Below, in pieces: positions 9,390 through 18,516 of a stretch of 64,000 nt of DNA. The stretch's first letter is position 1. Each line of letters begins with the position of its first letter. The notes under the pieces are model-generated. The model saw only the letters and a list, made by a program, of their open reading frames with translations, did no database searches and had not been told where the DNA came from. Source of the DNA: Aliarcobacter cryaerophilus ATCC 43158 (GTDB lineage: Bacteria > Campylobacterota > Campylobacteria > Campylobacterales > Arcobacteraceae); NCBI RefSeq assembly GCF_003660105.1, contig NZ_CP032823.1:1488001-1552000 (forward strand), written 5' to 3'. The position numbers and the translations under genes are program-made.

Positions 9390-10322
9390 ATGTCTACTTT
9401 TAAACTCTTTAGTGGAAGTGCAAATCCTGAATTTGCAAAAAAAGTCGGTGACTACTTAGGAATGAATGTATCTGATGCTAAATTAAATAAATTTAGTGAT
9501 GGTGAAATATCTGTTCAAATAACTCAAAGTGTAAGAGGTCAAGATGTTTATATTATTCAACCAACTTGTGCTCCTACAAATGATAATTTAATGGAACTTT
9601 TAATAATGATAGATGCACTTAAAAGATCAAGTGCAAAATCAATAAATGCTGTAATTCCTTATTATGGATATGCAAGACAAGATAGAAAAGCAGCTCCTAG
9701 AGTACCTATTTCTGCAAAACTAGTTGCTGATTTACTAGAAAAAGCTGGAATACATAGAGTTGTAACTATTGATTTACATGCTGCTCAAATTCAAGGATTT
9801 TTTAATATTCCTGCTGATAATTTATTTGGTTCAATTTTATTTGTAAACTATATTAAAAGTAAAAATTTAAAAAATCCAATTATTGCAAGTCCAGATATTG
9901 GTGGAGTAGCACGTGCTAGACAATATGCTGATAAACTAGGTTATGACTTAGTAATTGTTGATAAAAAAAGAGAAAAAGCAAATGAGTCTCAAGTTATGAA
10001 TATAATTGGTGATGTAAAAGGCAAAGACGTTATTTTAGTAGATGATATGGTTGATACAGCAGGAACTTTGGTAAAAGCTGCTGAAGTTTTAAAAGAAAAA
10101 GGAGCAACATCTGTAATGGCATGTTGTACTCATGGAGTTTTAAGTGGTCCAGCTTATGATAGAGTTGCAAATGGTGTTTTAGATGAATTAGTTATCTCAG
10201 ATACAATTCCAACGAAAAAAAATGCAAAAAAAATAACTGTGCTAACAGCTTCAACAATAATAGGTGAAGCCATAAGAAGAATACATAATAACGAATCAGT
10301 AAATTCTATTTTCAATAATTAA
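9390..10322 (+). CDS. prs: Ribose-phosphate pyrophosphokinase
   Basis: A 310-residue PRPP synthase that makes phosphoribosyl pyrophosphate for nucleotide, histidine and tryptophan synthesis. Diagnostic segments are FSGSANPEFAKKV, FSDGEISVQI, PYYGYARQDRK (the ATP-binding flexible region), VTIDLHAAQIQGFF, SPDIGGVARAR and the PRPP loop VILVDDMVDTAGT. ATG follows AGAGGAA. It stands alone, with an AT-rich promoter region shared with the divergent porin. Confidence 0.96.
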   Translation: MSTFKLFSGSANPEFAKKVGDYLGMNVSDAKLNKFSDGEISVQITQSVRGQDVYIIQPTCAPTNDNLMELLIMIDALKRSSAKSINAVIPYYGYARQDRKAAPRVPISAKLVADLLEKAGIHRVVTIDLHAAQIQGFFNIPADNLFGSILFVNYIKSKNLKNPIIASPDIGGVARARQYADKLGYDLVIVDKKREKANESQVMNIIGDVKGKDVILVDDMVDTAGTLVKAAEVLKEKGATSVMACCTHGVLSGPAYDRVANGVLDELVISDTIPTKKNAKKITVLTASTIIGEAIRRIHNNESVNSIFNN

Positions 10323-10394
10323 ACAAAAGTTAATAAAAAATTAATAAATTATTGATATAATTCTTACATGATAATTTTAAATTAAGGAAAATAA

Positions 10395-11414
10395 ATGAAA
10401 AAAATATTACTATCTTCATTAGCTTGTGCTTCTTTAGTACTTGCTGCAAATAGTGACTACAAATATGAGATTACTCCATTAATAGGAGGAGCTCTAGGTG
10501 AAGGTAATCATAGTTTAGAAAGAAATTATGCAAATGCTGGATTAGCTTTAGGTTTTAATCAATCAGAAGATTCATTAATTGATCAATTTGAATTAGGTTT
10601 TTTAAGAACAGTTCAAGATGTTGATGGAAAAAATTCTGTAAGAAATCAAGATACTTCAATTACTAGAGTATTTGGTAACTTAGTTAAAGATTATGGTTTA
10701 ACTACTGATTTATCTTTATATGCATTAGCAGGACTTGGAGTTGAGTTTTTTGATAATGAATTAACTAAACACCAAAAAGATGGTCTATTTGGAAACTATG
10801 GAGTTGGTTTAAAATACCAATTAACAGATGCAATGGCTTTAAAATTTGATTTAAGACATTTAATATCTGCACAAAATGGGGACAGTACTTTATTATATAA
10901 CTTTGGTTTAGCTATTCCTTTTGGTGAAAAAGCTGCAAAAGTTGCTCCTGTAGCAGTAGCTGCTCCTGTAGCTGCAAAAGCTGCTCCTAAAGATAGTGAT
11001 GCAGATGGAATTATTGATGAATTAGATCAATGTCCAGATACAATTAAAGGTGCAAAAGTTGATACTGTTGGATGTATGACTCTAGTTAATTTAAATGTTA
11101 ATTTTGATACAGATAAATCTGAAATTAAAGATATTTATGGAACAAGAATTCATGATTTTGCAAAAGCTATGAATACAGATAAAAAATTAAAAGCTGATAT
11201 AGAAGGTCATACAGACTCTGTTGGTTCAGATAAATATAATCAAAAATTATCAGAAAGAAGAGCAGCGTCAGTTGTTAAAGCTTTAACAGATTTAGGTGTT
11301 GATAAATCAAGATTAAAAGCTGTTGGTTATGGAGAATCTAAACCTATAGCTTCTAACGAAACTGCAGAAGGTAAAGCAGAAAACAGAAGAGTTCATGCTG
11401 TAATAGTTAAATAA
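10395..11414 (+). CDS. OmpA family outer-membrane protein
   Basis: A 339-residue cell-envelope protein. It has an N-terminal signal peptide (MKKILLSSLACASLVLAA), an 8-strand-like barrel to about residue 177, and an Ala/Pro/Val-rich linker. A calcium-type thrombospondin repeat follows (DSDADGIIDELDQCPD), with two Cys residues. The OmpA C-terminal peptidoglycan-binding domain has NFDTDKSEI, GHTDSVGSDKYNQKLSERRA and GYGESKPIASN. It probably ties the outer membrane to the cell wall, and a strong terminator follows. Confidence 0.9.
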   Translation: MKKILLSSLACASLVLAANSDYKYEITPLIGGALGEGNHSLERNYANAGLALGFNQSEDSLIDQFELGFLRTVQDVDGKNSVRNQDTSITRVFGNLVKDYGLTTDLSLYALAGLGVEFFDNELTKHQKDGLFGNYGVGLKYQLTDAMALKFDLRHLISAQNGDSTLLYNFGLAIPFGEKAAKVAPVAVAAPVAAKAAPKDSDADGIIDELDQCPDTIKGAKVDTVGCMTLVNLNVNFDTDKSEIKDIYGTRIHDFAKAMNTDKKLKADIEGHTDSVGSDKYNQKLSERRAASVVKALTDLGVDKSRLKAVGYGESKPIASNETAEGKAENRRVHAVIVK

Positions 11415-11437
11415 TTTGAGTTTTTTACTTAAATTCT

Positions 11438-11470
11438 AAAAGGGGCTAGAAATTCTAGCCCCTTTTTTTT
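11438..11470 (+). terminator. Rho-independent terminator after ompA-like gene
   Basis: GGGGCTAGA and TCTAGCCCC form a 9-bp GC-rich stem with an AAT loop (11442-11462), preceded by AAAA and followed by eight T residues. It is the strongest terminator in the window. Confidence 0.95.
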
Positions 11471-11560
11471 ATTCTAAAAATTATTTAACAAAAAACTTAC
11501 CGCTTTTTAGATATAATCTTACCACTTTACAAATTATCTTTTAAATTTATAGGAAAAAAA

Positions 11561-13348
11561 TTGCAAAAAAATATTAGAAACTTTAGTATCATAGCTCACA
11601 TTGACCACGGTAAATCAACACTTGCAGATAGAATTATTCAAGAATGTGGTGGAATAAGTGATCGTGAAATGACTTCTCAAGTTATGGACAATATGGATAT
11701 AGAAAAAGAAAGAGGAATTACAATAAAGGCTCAAAGTGTAAGATTAAACTACACTTTAAATGGAGAAAAATATATTTTAAATCTTATTGACACTCCAGGT
11801 CACGTTGATTTCTCTTATGAAGTTAGCCGTTCTTTAGCATCATCTGAAGGGGCATTGCTTATTGTTGATTCAACTCAAGGTGTTGAAGCACAAACAATAG
11901 CAAATGTATATATTGCGATGGATAATGATTTAGAACTTCTTCCTGTTGTTAATAAAATAGATTTACCAAGTGCTGACCCTATGAGAGTTTTAGCTGAAGT
12001 TGAAGAGGCTATTGGAGTTGATTGTACAGAGCATAATTTAATAAGTGCAAAAACAGGACTTGGAGTAAAAGAGCTTATTGAAGCTATTATTAAAAGAGTT
12101 CCATCTCCAATTGGAGATGATAGTGCACCTACAAAAGCACTTATTTATGACTCATGGTTTGATAACTACTTAGGAGCTTTGGCACTTGTTCGAGTTTATG
12201 ATGGAAGTATCAAAAAAGGTCAAACTTTAAAAATGATGAATACAAAAGTTGAGCATCAAGTTTTAAGTTTGATGTATCCGCACCCTTTAAAAAGAGAAGA
12301 TACTTTAGAGATTAAAACAGGTGAGATTGGTATTGTTGTGCTTGGACTTAAAACTTTAGATGGAATTGCTGTTGGTGATACAATGACTGATGCAAAAAAT
12401 CCTACAAAAGATATAATTGACGGTTTTGAACCTGCTAAACCATTTGTTTTTGCTGGACTTTATCCAATAGAGACTGATAAGTTTGAAGATTTAAGAGAGG
12501 CTTTAAATAAATTAAAATTAAATGACTCTTCAATATCTTTTGAACCTGAAAGCTCAGCCGCTCTTGGAAGTGGGTTTAGAACTGGATTTTTAGGAATGCT
12601 TCATATGGAAGTAATTAAAGAGAGACTCGAGCGAGAGTTTGATTTAGATTTAATAGCAACTGCTCCAACAGTTATTTATGAAGTTTTAAAAAAAGATGGA
12701 GAAAAAATTTTAATTCAAAATCCATCTGAACTTCCTGAACCAAACTATATTGAGTCAATTTTAGAACCTTATGTAAAAGCTACAATTTTAGTTCCTGATG
12801 AATTTTTAGGAAATGTTATAAAACTTTTAAATGATAAAAGAGGAATTCAGCTAAAAATGGATTATATAGGGAAAAGAGTTCTTCTTGAGTACGACTTACC
12901 TATGAATGAAATTGTTATGGATTTTTATGATAAATTAAAATCAACTACAAAAGGTTATGCCTCTTTTGATTATGAACCAGTTGGCTTTAGACCTGGGATT
13001 TTGAAAAAACTTGATGTAAAAGTTGCTGGAGATATTGTTGATGCTTTATCAATTATTGTTCCTGAAGATAAGGCTGTTTCAAGAGGAAGAGAGTTTGTAA
13101 AAGCTCTAAAAGAACTAATTCCTAGACAACTTTTTGAAGTTGCAATACAAGCTAGTGTTGGAAGCACAATTATTGCTAGAGAGACTGTAAAATCTATGGG
13201 TAAAAATGTAACTGCAAAGTGTTATGGTGGAGATATTACAAGAAAAAGAAAACTTCTTGAAAAACAAAAAGCTGGTAAAAAAAGAATGAAATCTATAGGA
13301 AAAGTAAATGTTCCTCAAGAGGCTTTTATGGCAGTTTTAAAAATCTAA
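11561..13348 (+). CDS. lepA: Elongation factor 4 (LepA)
   Basis: A 595-residue ribosome-associated GTPase that acts on stalled or mistranslocated ribosomes. The GTPase domain shows [13 protein letters not shown] (P loop), RGITIKAQ (switch 1), DTPGHVDF and NKIDLP. The LepA-specific C-terminal domain is present ([24 protein letters not shown]). The start is TTG after AGGA (11551-11554). Full length. The ComF-like gene starts 11 bases after its stop. Confidence 0.97.
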   Translation: MQKNIRNFSIIAHIDHGKSTLADRIIQECGGISDREMTSQVMDNMDIEKERGITIKAQSVRLNYTLNGEKYILNLIDTPGHVDFSYEVSRSLASSEGALLIVDSTQGVEAQTIANVYIAMDNDLELLPVVNKIDLPSADPMRVLAEVEEAIGVDCTEHNLISAKTGLGVKELIEAIIKRVPSPIGDDSAPTKALIYDSWFDNYLGALALVRVYDGSIKKGQTLKMMNTKVEHQVLSLMYPHPLKREDTLEIKTGEIGIVVLGLKTLDGIAVGDTMTDAKNPTKDIIDGFEPAKPFVFAGLYPIETDKFEDLREALNKLKLNDSSISFEPESSAALGSGFRTGFLGMLHMEVIKERLEREFDLDLIATAPTVIYEVLKKDGEKILIQNPSELPEPNYIESILEPYVKATILVPDEFLGNVIKLLNDKRGIQLKMDYIGKRVLLEYDLPMNEIVMDFYDKLKSTTKGYASFDYEPVGFRPGILKKLDVKVAGDIVDALSIIVPEDKAVSRGREFVKALKELIPRQLFEVAIQASVGSTIIARETVKSMGKNVTAKCYGGDITRKRKLLEKQKAGKKRMKSIGKVNVPQEAFMAVLKI

Positions 13349-13359
13349 AAAGGTTTATC

Positions 13360-13932
13360 TTGAAGTGTACATGTTGTGATAAGTTATCTTTTTCTATCAT
13401 TTGTAAAACTTGTCAAAAACAACTTCTTGAGCCGAACTTTTATGAAAAAGAGTTGGATAAAGATTTCTTTGTCTACTCTTTTTATGATTATAAAGATTTA
13501 GAAGATTTAATTCAAAGTAAATATCACTTTTATGGAGATAGAGTTTTTAATATTTTAGGAAAACTTAGTTTTGCTAAATTTGCTTCAAATTTTGAATTTA
13601 CCCACCCTATTTTAGCCTTACCAATAGACGACCATACAAGACATGATTTTTCACAAACTGCGATTTTGGCAAAATATTTAAAAAGTGCTTTTATAAGACC
13701 AGTTTTCAATACTCTTAAAGCTACCAATATTGTTAAATATGCTGGAAAAAACTTAGAGTTTAGACAAAAAAATCCAAGAAAATTTATCTATAGTGGCAAA
13801 AAAAATTGTGATGTTATTTTAGTTGATGATGTTCTTACAACTGGCTCAACAATTCTAGAAGCTAGAAAGACTTTAAAAAAATATAAAGTAAATGTGTTAT
13901 TTGCTATTACTTTATGTTCATTTTTAAACTAA
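13360..13932 (+). CDS. ComF family phosphoribosyltransferase-like protein
   Basis: A 190-residue ComF homologue. The N-terminus has a zinc-ribbon-like pair (CTCC at 3-6, then CKTC), and the C-terminal half has the PRPP-binding loop VILVDDVLTTGSTILEA. Relatives take part in uptake of transforming DNA, though in many non-competent species the role is unknown. The start is TTG behind AAAAAGG. It follows lepA closely and may be cotranscribed. Family assignment is good, function uncertain. Confidence 0.8.
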   Translation: MKCTCCDKLSFSIICKTCQKQLLEPNFYEKELDKDFFVYSFYDYKDLEDLIQSKYHFYGDRVFNILGKLSFAKFASNFEFTHPILALPIDDHTRHDFSQTAILAKYLKSAFIRPVFNTLKATNIVKYAGKNLEFRQKNPRKFIYSGKKNCDVILVDDVLTTGSTILEARKTLKKYKVNVLFAITLCSFLN

Positions 13933-13979
13933 TATAAAATTCAAAAAAGATATAATCCTAGCTTTATTAAGGATATTTA

Positions 13980-14585
13980 ATGCTAGGAATTATTGACTAT
14001 AAAATGGGAAACTTAGCAAGTGTTTATAATGCTTGTTCAAAGTTTACAAAAGATGTAAAAATTATCAAAAATGCAAGCGATATAAAAAATCTATCAAGAG
14101 TTATTCTTCCAGGAGTTGGAGCATATAAAGATGCTATGGAACACCTAAATAGTGATGGCTTAAAAGATGCTATTTTAGATTTTGCAAATAGCAAAAAACC
14201 ACTTCTTGGAATTTGCCTTGGAATGCAACTTTTGTTTGAAAGCTCAGAAGAGTTTGGGCATACAAAAGGGTTAGGACTAATTGATGGAAAAGTCGTAAAA
14301 TTTGATAAAACAAAAATGAGTGAAGATTTGAAAATTCCACATATGGGATGGAATAAAGTAGAAAATATAGACAATCCACTTTTTAAAAATTTACAAAACC
14401 CTTATTTATACTTTGTACACTCTTATCATATTATTACAGATGATAAAAATATTATTGGAAAAACAAATTATGGATATGAGTTTGCAAGTGCTGTAAACAA
14501 AGATAATATTTTTGGATTTCAACCACATCCAGAAAAGTCTCATAACAACGGACTTAAAATTTTAGAAAACTTTATAAATTTATAA
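13980..14585 (+). CDS. hisH: Imidazole glycerol phosphate synthase, glutaminase subunit
   Basis: A 201-residue class I glutamine amidotransferase that feeds ammonia to HisF in histidine synthesis. Visible are MLGIIDYKMGNLASVYNA, the oxyanion strand LPGVGAYKDAM, the nucleophile segment GICLGMQLLF with its Cys, and the His/Glu pair in FGFQPHPEKSH. TATAAT at 13951-13956 fits a promoter for a hisH-hisA transcript. The hisA gene follows 23 bases later. Confidence 0.95.
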   Translation: MLGIIDYKMGNLASVYNACSKFTKDVKIIKNASDIKNLSRVILPGVGAYKDAMEHLNSDGLKDAILDFANSKKPLLGICLGMQLLFESSEEFGHTKGLGLIDGKVVKFDKTKMSEDLKIPHMGWNKVENIDNPLFKNLQNPYLYFVHSYHIITDDKNIIGKTNYGYEFASAVNKDNIFGFQPHPEKSHNNGLKILENFINL

Positions 14586-14608
14586 CTAGATATTAAAAGG
14601 GAAAAGCA

Positions 14609-15316
14609 ATGGATATATTACCGGCGATTGATTTAAAAGATGGAAAAGCTGTAAGACTTAGCAAAGGGCTTATGAATAGTGCAAAAATCTATTCTGATGA
14701 GCCTTGGATGGTTGCAAAAAGATTTGAAGAGCTTGGAAGCAAGTGGGTTCATATTGTTGATTTAAATGGAGCATTTGAAGGAAAACCAGCAAACTTAGAG
14801 CAGATTAAAAAAATTAGAAAAAACTGTAATTTAAAAATTGAGCTTGGTGGTGGTATTAGAGATGAAAAAACTATTCAAATGTATTTAGAGCTTGGAGTTG
14901 ATAGACTAATTCTTGGTTCAATTGCTGTAAAAAATCCTCAATTTGTTAAAGATATGGCGAAAAAGTATCCAATAGCTGTTGGAATTGATGCGATGAATGG
15001 AATGGTTGCAGTTGAAGGTTGGGCAGAAGTTTCAACTATTAAAGCAACTACTTTGGCACTTGAGTTTGCAAATGCAGGAGTTGAAGCTATTATTTGTACA
15101 GATATAAGCAAAGATGGAATGCTTTGTGGTGTAAATGTTGAATTTACTGAAGATATTGCATTAGCAAGTAAAGTTTATACAATTGCAAGTGGTGGTGTAA
15201 AAGATATTGAAGATATTAAAAAATGCAAAGAAAATGGAAATATTGGTGGAGTTATTGTTGGTAAGGCTTTTTATGAAGGTACTTTAGATTTAGAAGAAGC
15301 TTTTAAAATCTTATAA
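14609..15316 (+). CDS. hisA: Phosphoribosylformimino-5-aminoimidazole carboxamide ribotide isomerase
   Basis: A 235-residue beta/alpha barrel enzyme of histidine synthesis, acting just before HisH/His[18 protein letters not shown] includes the catalytic Asp, [13 protein letters not shown] the phosphate site, and [15 protein letters not shown] the second Asp. The repeated phosphate motif is [10 protein letters not shown]. It follows hisH in a short operon. No hisF or other his gene is in the window, so the histidine genes are split in this genome. Confidence 0.95.
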   Translation: MDILPAIDLKDGKAVRLSKGLMNSAKIYSDEPWMVAKRFEELGSKWVHIVDLNGAFEGKPANLEQIKKIRKNCNLKIELGGGIRDEKTIQMYLELGVDRLILGSIAVKNPQFVKDMAKKYPIAVGIDAMNGMVAVEGWAEVSTIKATTLALEFANAGVEAIICTDISKDGMLCGVNVEFTEDIALASKVYTIASGGVKDIEDIKKCKENGNIGGVIVGKAFYEGTLDLEEAFKIL

Positions 15317-15344
15317 TTTAATAAAATATTACAAAAGGAAAAAA

Positions 15345-17201
15345 ATGAAGTCGAATACAAAAATAACACTTATTATTTTTTCGATGGTTGTACTTTTAAC
15401 TTCAATTATTGTTGTTTTAGTTGCAATTGGTTCTAGACAAATAGGATATGATGGTGTTAAAAAGAAAGCATATTTAACAGCTGATATAGTTAAAAATTCT
15501 CTTACATCTCATATGGTAAATGGAAACATGTCACAAAGAGATGTATTTTTAGACAGTATGAGTCAACTAAAAAATGTACAATCTTTATGGCTTGTTAGGG
15601 CAAAAAGTGTTAGTGAACAGTTTGGAAATTCTAACTTAGCAAATGAAAATCCAAAAGATGACATTGATTTAGAAGTTCTAAGAAGTGGAGTTGAAAAAAT
15701 AGTAATAGAAGAGTCTTTATACACTGCAAATCTTAGAATTACAATTCCATATGTAGCATCATCTTTAGATAAACCAAACTGTCTTAATTGTCACAATGCA
15801 AAAGAAGGACAAGTTTTAGGAGCTATATCTTTAAGCTTTGATATAAGTGAAGATAGAGGTTCAAATGTTATGGTTTTACTTTATATTATTGGAACTATAT
15901 CTATTTTCTTAATAGTTTTCTTAATTTTTATTAGAAAAAGAATAACTCCATATACAAACTCTTTTGATTCACTATCTTATGTATTAAAAAGAGTTCATGA
16001 AGGAGATTATTCAATTAGAGCAAATACAGGTGTTCTAAAAGAAGATAAAGAAGTTTCAAATTGGTTAAATGAACTAATAGAAAAACTTGAAACCGTACTA
16101 ACTGGAATTGAAAGAAACTTAACATCTTTTGTTCATAATCGTGTATCAAATGTAAATCATGATAAATTAATTACTGCAAAAGAGATTATTGAAGATATTA
16201 GTGAAATTTATCACTATAAGAAAACTATTGAAAATGATTTAACTATTGATGATATTTATCATAGGTTAATTCTAGTTTTAAAAGATAAATTAGAAATAGA
16301 TTGTTTTGTAATTTTTGAGACTGATTTGGTAAAAGATGAAAGAAAAACTATCTTTGCAACAGATGGTGCTATAGCTTGTTGTGATTTAAAACAAAATATT
16401 AAAGAAGTTTGTAGAGCGGAAAGAATAAATAGTATTGTAGCTTCTGAAAACTTCCCAGAAATTTGTAGAGTTGCAAAATGTAAAGTCGATGAAAACTATA
16501 TTTGTATTCCATTTTATGTAAATGAACAAAAAAATATTGTAATTCATATTATTTCAAAATCCCAAGATGAACTAAATAATTTAAAATATAAAATTGGAAT
16601 TATTAAAAAATATCTTGAAGAGACGAAACCAATTTTAGAAAGTAAGATTTTAATGGAAGCGTTAAGACAAAAAAATCTTACAGATTCTCTAACAGGGTTA
16701 TACAATAGAAAATATCTAGATGAGATTGTAGAAAAACAACTATCACTTGACATGAAAAATGGTGTTGTTTATGCAATTATGTTTTTAGATATTGATTACT
16801 TTAAAATGGTAAATGATAGCTATGGTCATGATGTTGGAGATGATATTTTAAGAAAACTTGCTATTACTATGAAAAAATCAATCTCTTCAAATGAGACTTT
16901 AATTAGATATGGTGGTGAAGAGTTTTTAATTTTAATGAAAAATGCAACTCAAGAGAGTGCAAAAGAGTTAGCAAACAAAATAAATTCTGATTTCTCAAAA
17001 ATCATATTTAACTATGGAGGAGATAGCTTTTCAAAAACTGTAAGTATTGGTTACTCTTTCTTCCCGACAGATACAGACCAGTTCTGGAAATGTATTAAAT
17101 ATGCTGATATATCTTTATATGAAGCAAAATCAACAGGGAGAAACAAGGTTGTTAAATTTTCAAAAGACATTTTGAAAAATGGTGATAAAATTGACTACTA
17201 A
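15345..17201 (+). CDS. Membrane diguanylate cyclase with periplasmic heme-type motif
   Basis: A 618-residue signalling protein predicted to make cyclic di-GMP. A first membrane helix at about 7-29 and a second at about 175-196 flank a periplasmic domain with a c-type heme motif, CLNCH (146-150), followed by LGAISLSFDI; this looks like the DUF3365/Tll0287-type heme sensor. Next comes a HAMP-like stretch, then a GAF-like region (about 300-430) rich in Cys. The C-terminal GGDEF domain has RYGGEEF (523-527), so it should be active. The RxxD inhibitory site that normally precedes GGEEF is absent (SSNE instead). The likely input is redox state or a ligand bound by periplasmic heme. Confidence 0.85.
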   Translation: MKSNTKITLIIFSMVVLLTSIIVVLVAIGSRQIGYDGVKKKAYLTADIVKNSLTSHMVNGNMSQRDVFLDSMSQLKNVQSLWLVRAKSVSEQFGNSNLANENPKDDIDLEVLRSGVEKIVIEESLYTANLRITIPYVASSLDKPNCLNCHNAKEGQVLGAISLSFDISEDRGSNVMVLLYIIGTISIFLIVFLIFIRKRITPYTNSFDSLSYVLKRVHEGDYSIRANTGVLKEDKEVSNWLNELIEKLETVLTGIERNLTSFVHNRVSNVNHDKLITAKEIIEDISEIYHYKKTIENDLTIDDIYHRLILVLKDKLEIDCFVIFETDLVKDERKTIFATDGAIACCDLKQNIKEVCRAERINSIVASENFPEICRVAKCKVDENYICIPFYVNEQKNIVIHIISKSQDELNNLKYKIGIIKKYLEETKPILESKILMEALRQKNLTDSLTGLYNRKYLDEIVEKQLSLDMKNGVVYAIMFLDIDYFKMVNDSYGHDVGDDILRKLAITMKKSISSNETLIRYGGEEFLILMKNATQESAKELANKINSDFSKIIFNYGGDSFSKTVSIGYSFFPTDTDQFWKCIKYADISLYEAKSTGRNKVVKFSKDILKNGDKIDY

Positions 17202-17226
17202 ATTTCTTAATTCATAGAAATAATCT

Positions 17227-17262
17227 AAACTAGAGTATAAAAAATTATTTATACTCTAGTTT
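17227..17262. terminator. Bidirectional terminator, 15-bp stem
   Basis: AAACTAGAGTATAAA (17227-17241) pairs exactly with TTTATACTCTAGTTT (17248-17262). It overlaps the last codons of the transglutaminase-like gene and serves the converging cyclase gene. Confidence 0.8.
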
Positions 17263-17850
17263 CTCTATAACCAATTTTTTATTTTTAAATGGATCTATAA
17301 CGGCTTCAATCTCTTCGATTTTATACTTTAAAGGAAAAGCTATTTGTGAATTTGTTGCAGTTGTTTCCAAAATATAGTATCTTTTATTATTCACATATAG
17401 TGCTTTTTTATTTAAATTTATTTCTTCAAAATTTATTATCACAAAAATATGATTGGGAACTAGTACAAAATATGCTTCATAATCTTTAACTTTCAAAAGT
17501 GAAATAAGTAAATTTGATTTATCATCACAATCACCAAAGTTTTGTTCAACTACTTTTTTTGGACTTTTAGCAATACTTTCATTTATCTTATATGGAATTT
17601 GTGTAACAAAATCTAACATATTTTGAACTTCACACTTAGGATCTTTTTTACAATTTTTTGTTAAAAAATCTGCTAACTTTTTTGTATATTCATCAATTCT
17701 TACTTGATTTACATAAGTTGATTTTCCAATATCTGTAAACTGGTTTTTAACTATAAAAAAAGAGCTATAAATCATATAAAAAAGATTTATTAAAAATATT
17801 ATAGATATTAAAAAAGATAAATTTCTTAAACTTTTGCTTTTTATAAACAC
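17245..17850 (-). CDS. Transglutaminase-like cysteine peptidase, membrane anchored
   Basis: A 201-residue protein with one N-terminal membrane helix (about 10-35), so the rest probably faces the periplasm. The transglutaminase-like core is recognisable: the Cys in FGDCDDKSNLLISLL and the His in LVPNHIFVIINF, in the right order and spacing. In other bacteria such proteins act as peptidases or cross-linking enzymes; the substrate here is unknown. The ATG overlaps the stop region of marC by one base, indicating coupling. Confidence 0.7.
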   Translation of the reverse strand: MFIKSKSLRNLSFLISIIFLINLFYMIYSSFFIVKNQFTDIGKSTYVNQVRIDEYTKKLADFLTKNCKKDPKCEVQNMLDFVTQIPYKINESIAKSPKKVVEQNFGDCDDKSNLLISLLKVKDYEAYFVLVPNHIFVIINFEEINLNKKALYVNNKRYYILETTATNSQIAFPLKYKIEEIEAVIDPFKNKKLVIEKLEYK

Positions 17851-18449
17851 TATAAACCTAAGAAACTTTTTATTCCATCAAATATTAGTTGAGCAGATAA
17901 TGCAGCTAAAAAAAGTCCTGTAATTTTTGATAAAATCAAAAGCCCATTTTTTCCAATAAATCTTTCTATTAGGCTAGATAGATAAAGCATAGAACCTATT
18001 AAAAGAATTGCACAAAGAAGTGCTAAACTTCCAATAATTAATTTTGAAAAACTATTAAATTCAACTCCCATTACCAACAAAACTCCAATAGTTCCAGGTC
18101 CAATAGTAATAGGCAAAGCCAAAGGAACAACTGCTAAATCAGATAAATTTTTATCTGTTGGTTTTTGACCATCTTTATTTCCATAAATTAACCCAACAGC
18201 TGTTAAAAATAAAAGTGCTCCAGCACCTATTTTAAAAGCATCAAGTGTAATACCAAAAACTTTAAAAATATATTGTCCAAAAAATAACAAAACTAAAGAG
18301 ATAACAACAACTGATAGTGTAACTTTTATTGCTAACTTTCTTTTTTCAATAATTGTAGCATCATTTGTGATAGTCAAAAAAACTGTAAGTACAAAAAATG
18401 GTGTCATAATAAAAAATATTTTAATAAAAGTTGAAATAAAAAAATCCAT
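17850..18449 (-). CDS. MarC family integral membrane protein
   Basis: A 199-residue inner-membrane protein with six predicted helices, of the MarC/UPF0056 family. Diagnostic wording includes LFLTAVGLIYG, LAVVPLALPITIGPGTIGVLL and GLFLAALSAQLIFDGIKSFL. Biochemical function is not established for the family, and an early link to antibiotic resistance in E. coli was not supported. It overlaps the following transglutaminase-like gene by one base. Confidence 0.88.
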   Translation of the reverse strand: MDFFISTFIKIFFIMTPFFVLTVFLTITNDATIIEKRKLAIKVTLSVVVISLVLLFFGQYIFKVFGITLDAFKIGAGALLFLTAVGLIYGNKDGQKPTDKNLSDLAVVPLALPITIGPGTIGVLLVMGVEFNSFSKLIIGSLALLCAILLIGSMLYLSSLIERFIGKNGLLILSKITGLFLAALSAQLIFDGIKSFLGL

Positions 18450-18516
18450 AATTTTTCCTAAAGTAAGCTAATTTTGGCTTATTCTAGCTTTTCTAGATTA
18501 AAATAGAGTTTAAATT

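Noticed and set aside
14024-14379. Long minus-strand frames opposite hisH
   Set aside because: They mirror the coding pattern of hisH, have no good ribosome site and encode hydrophobic low-complexity text.
18450-18516. Terminator after the MutS7 gene
   Set aside because: Only short CTAG and AAGC inverted matches are seen; not strong enough to call.
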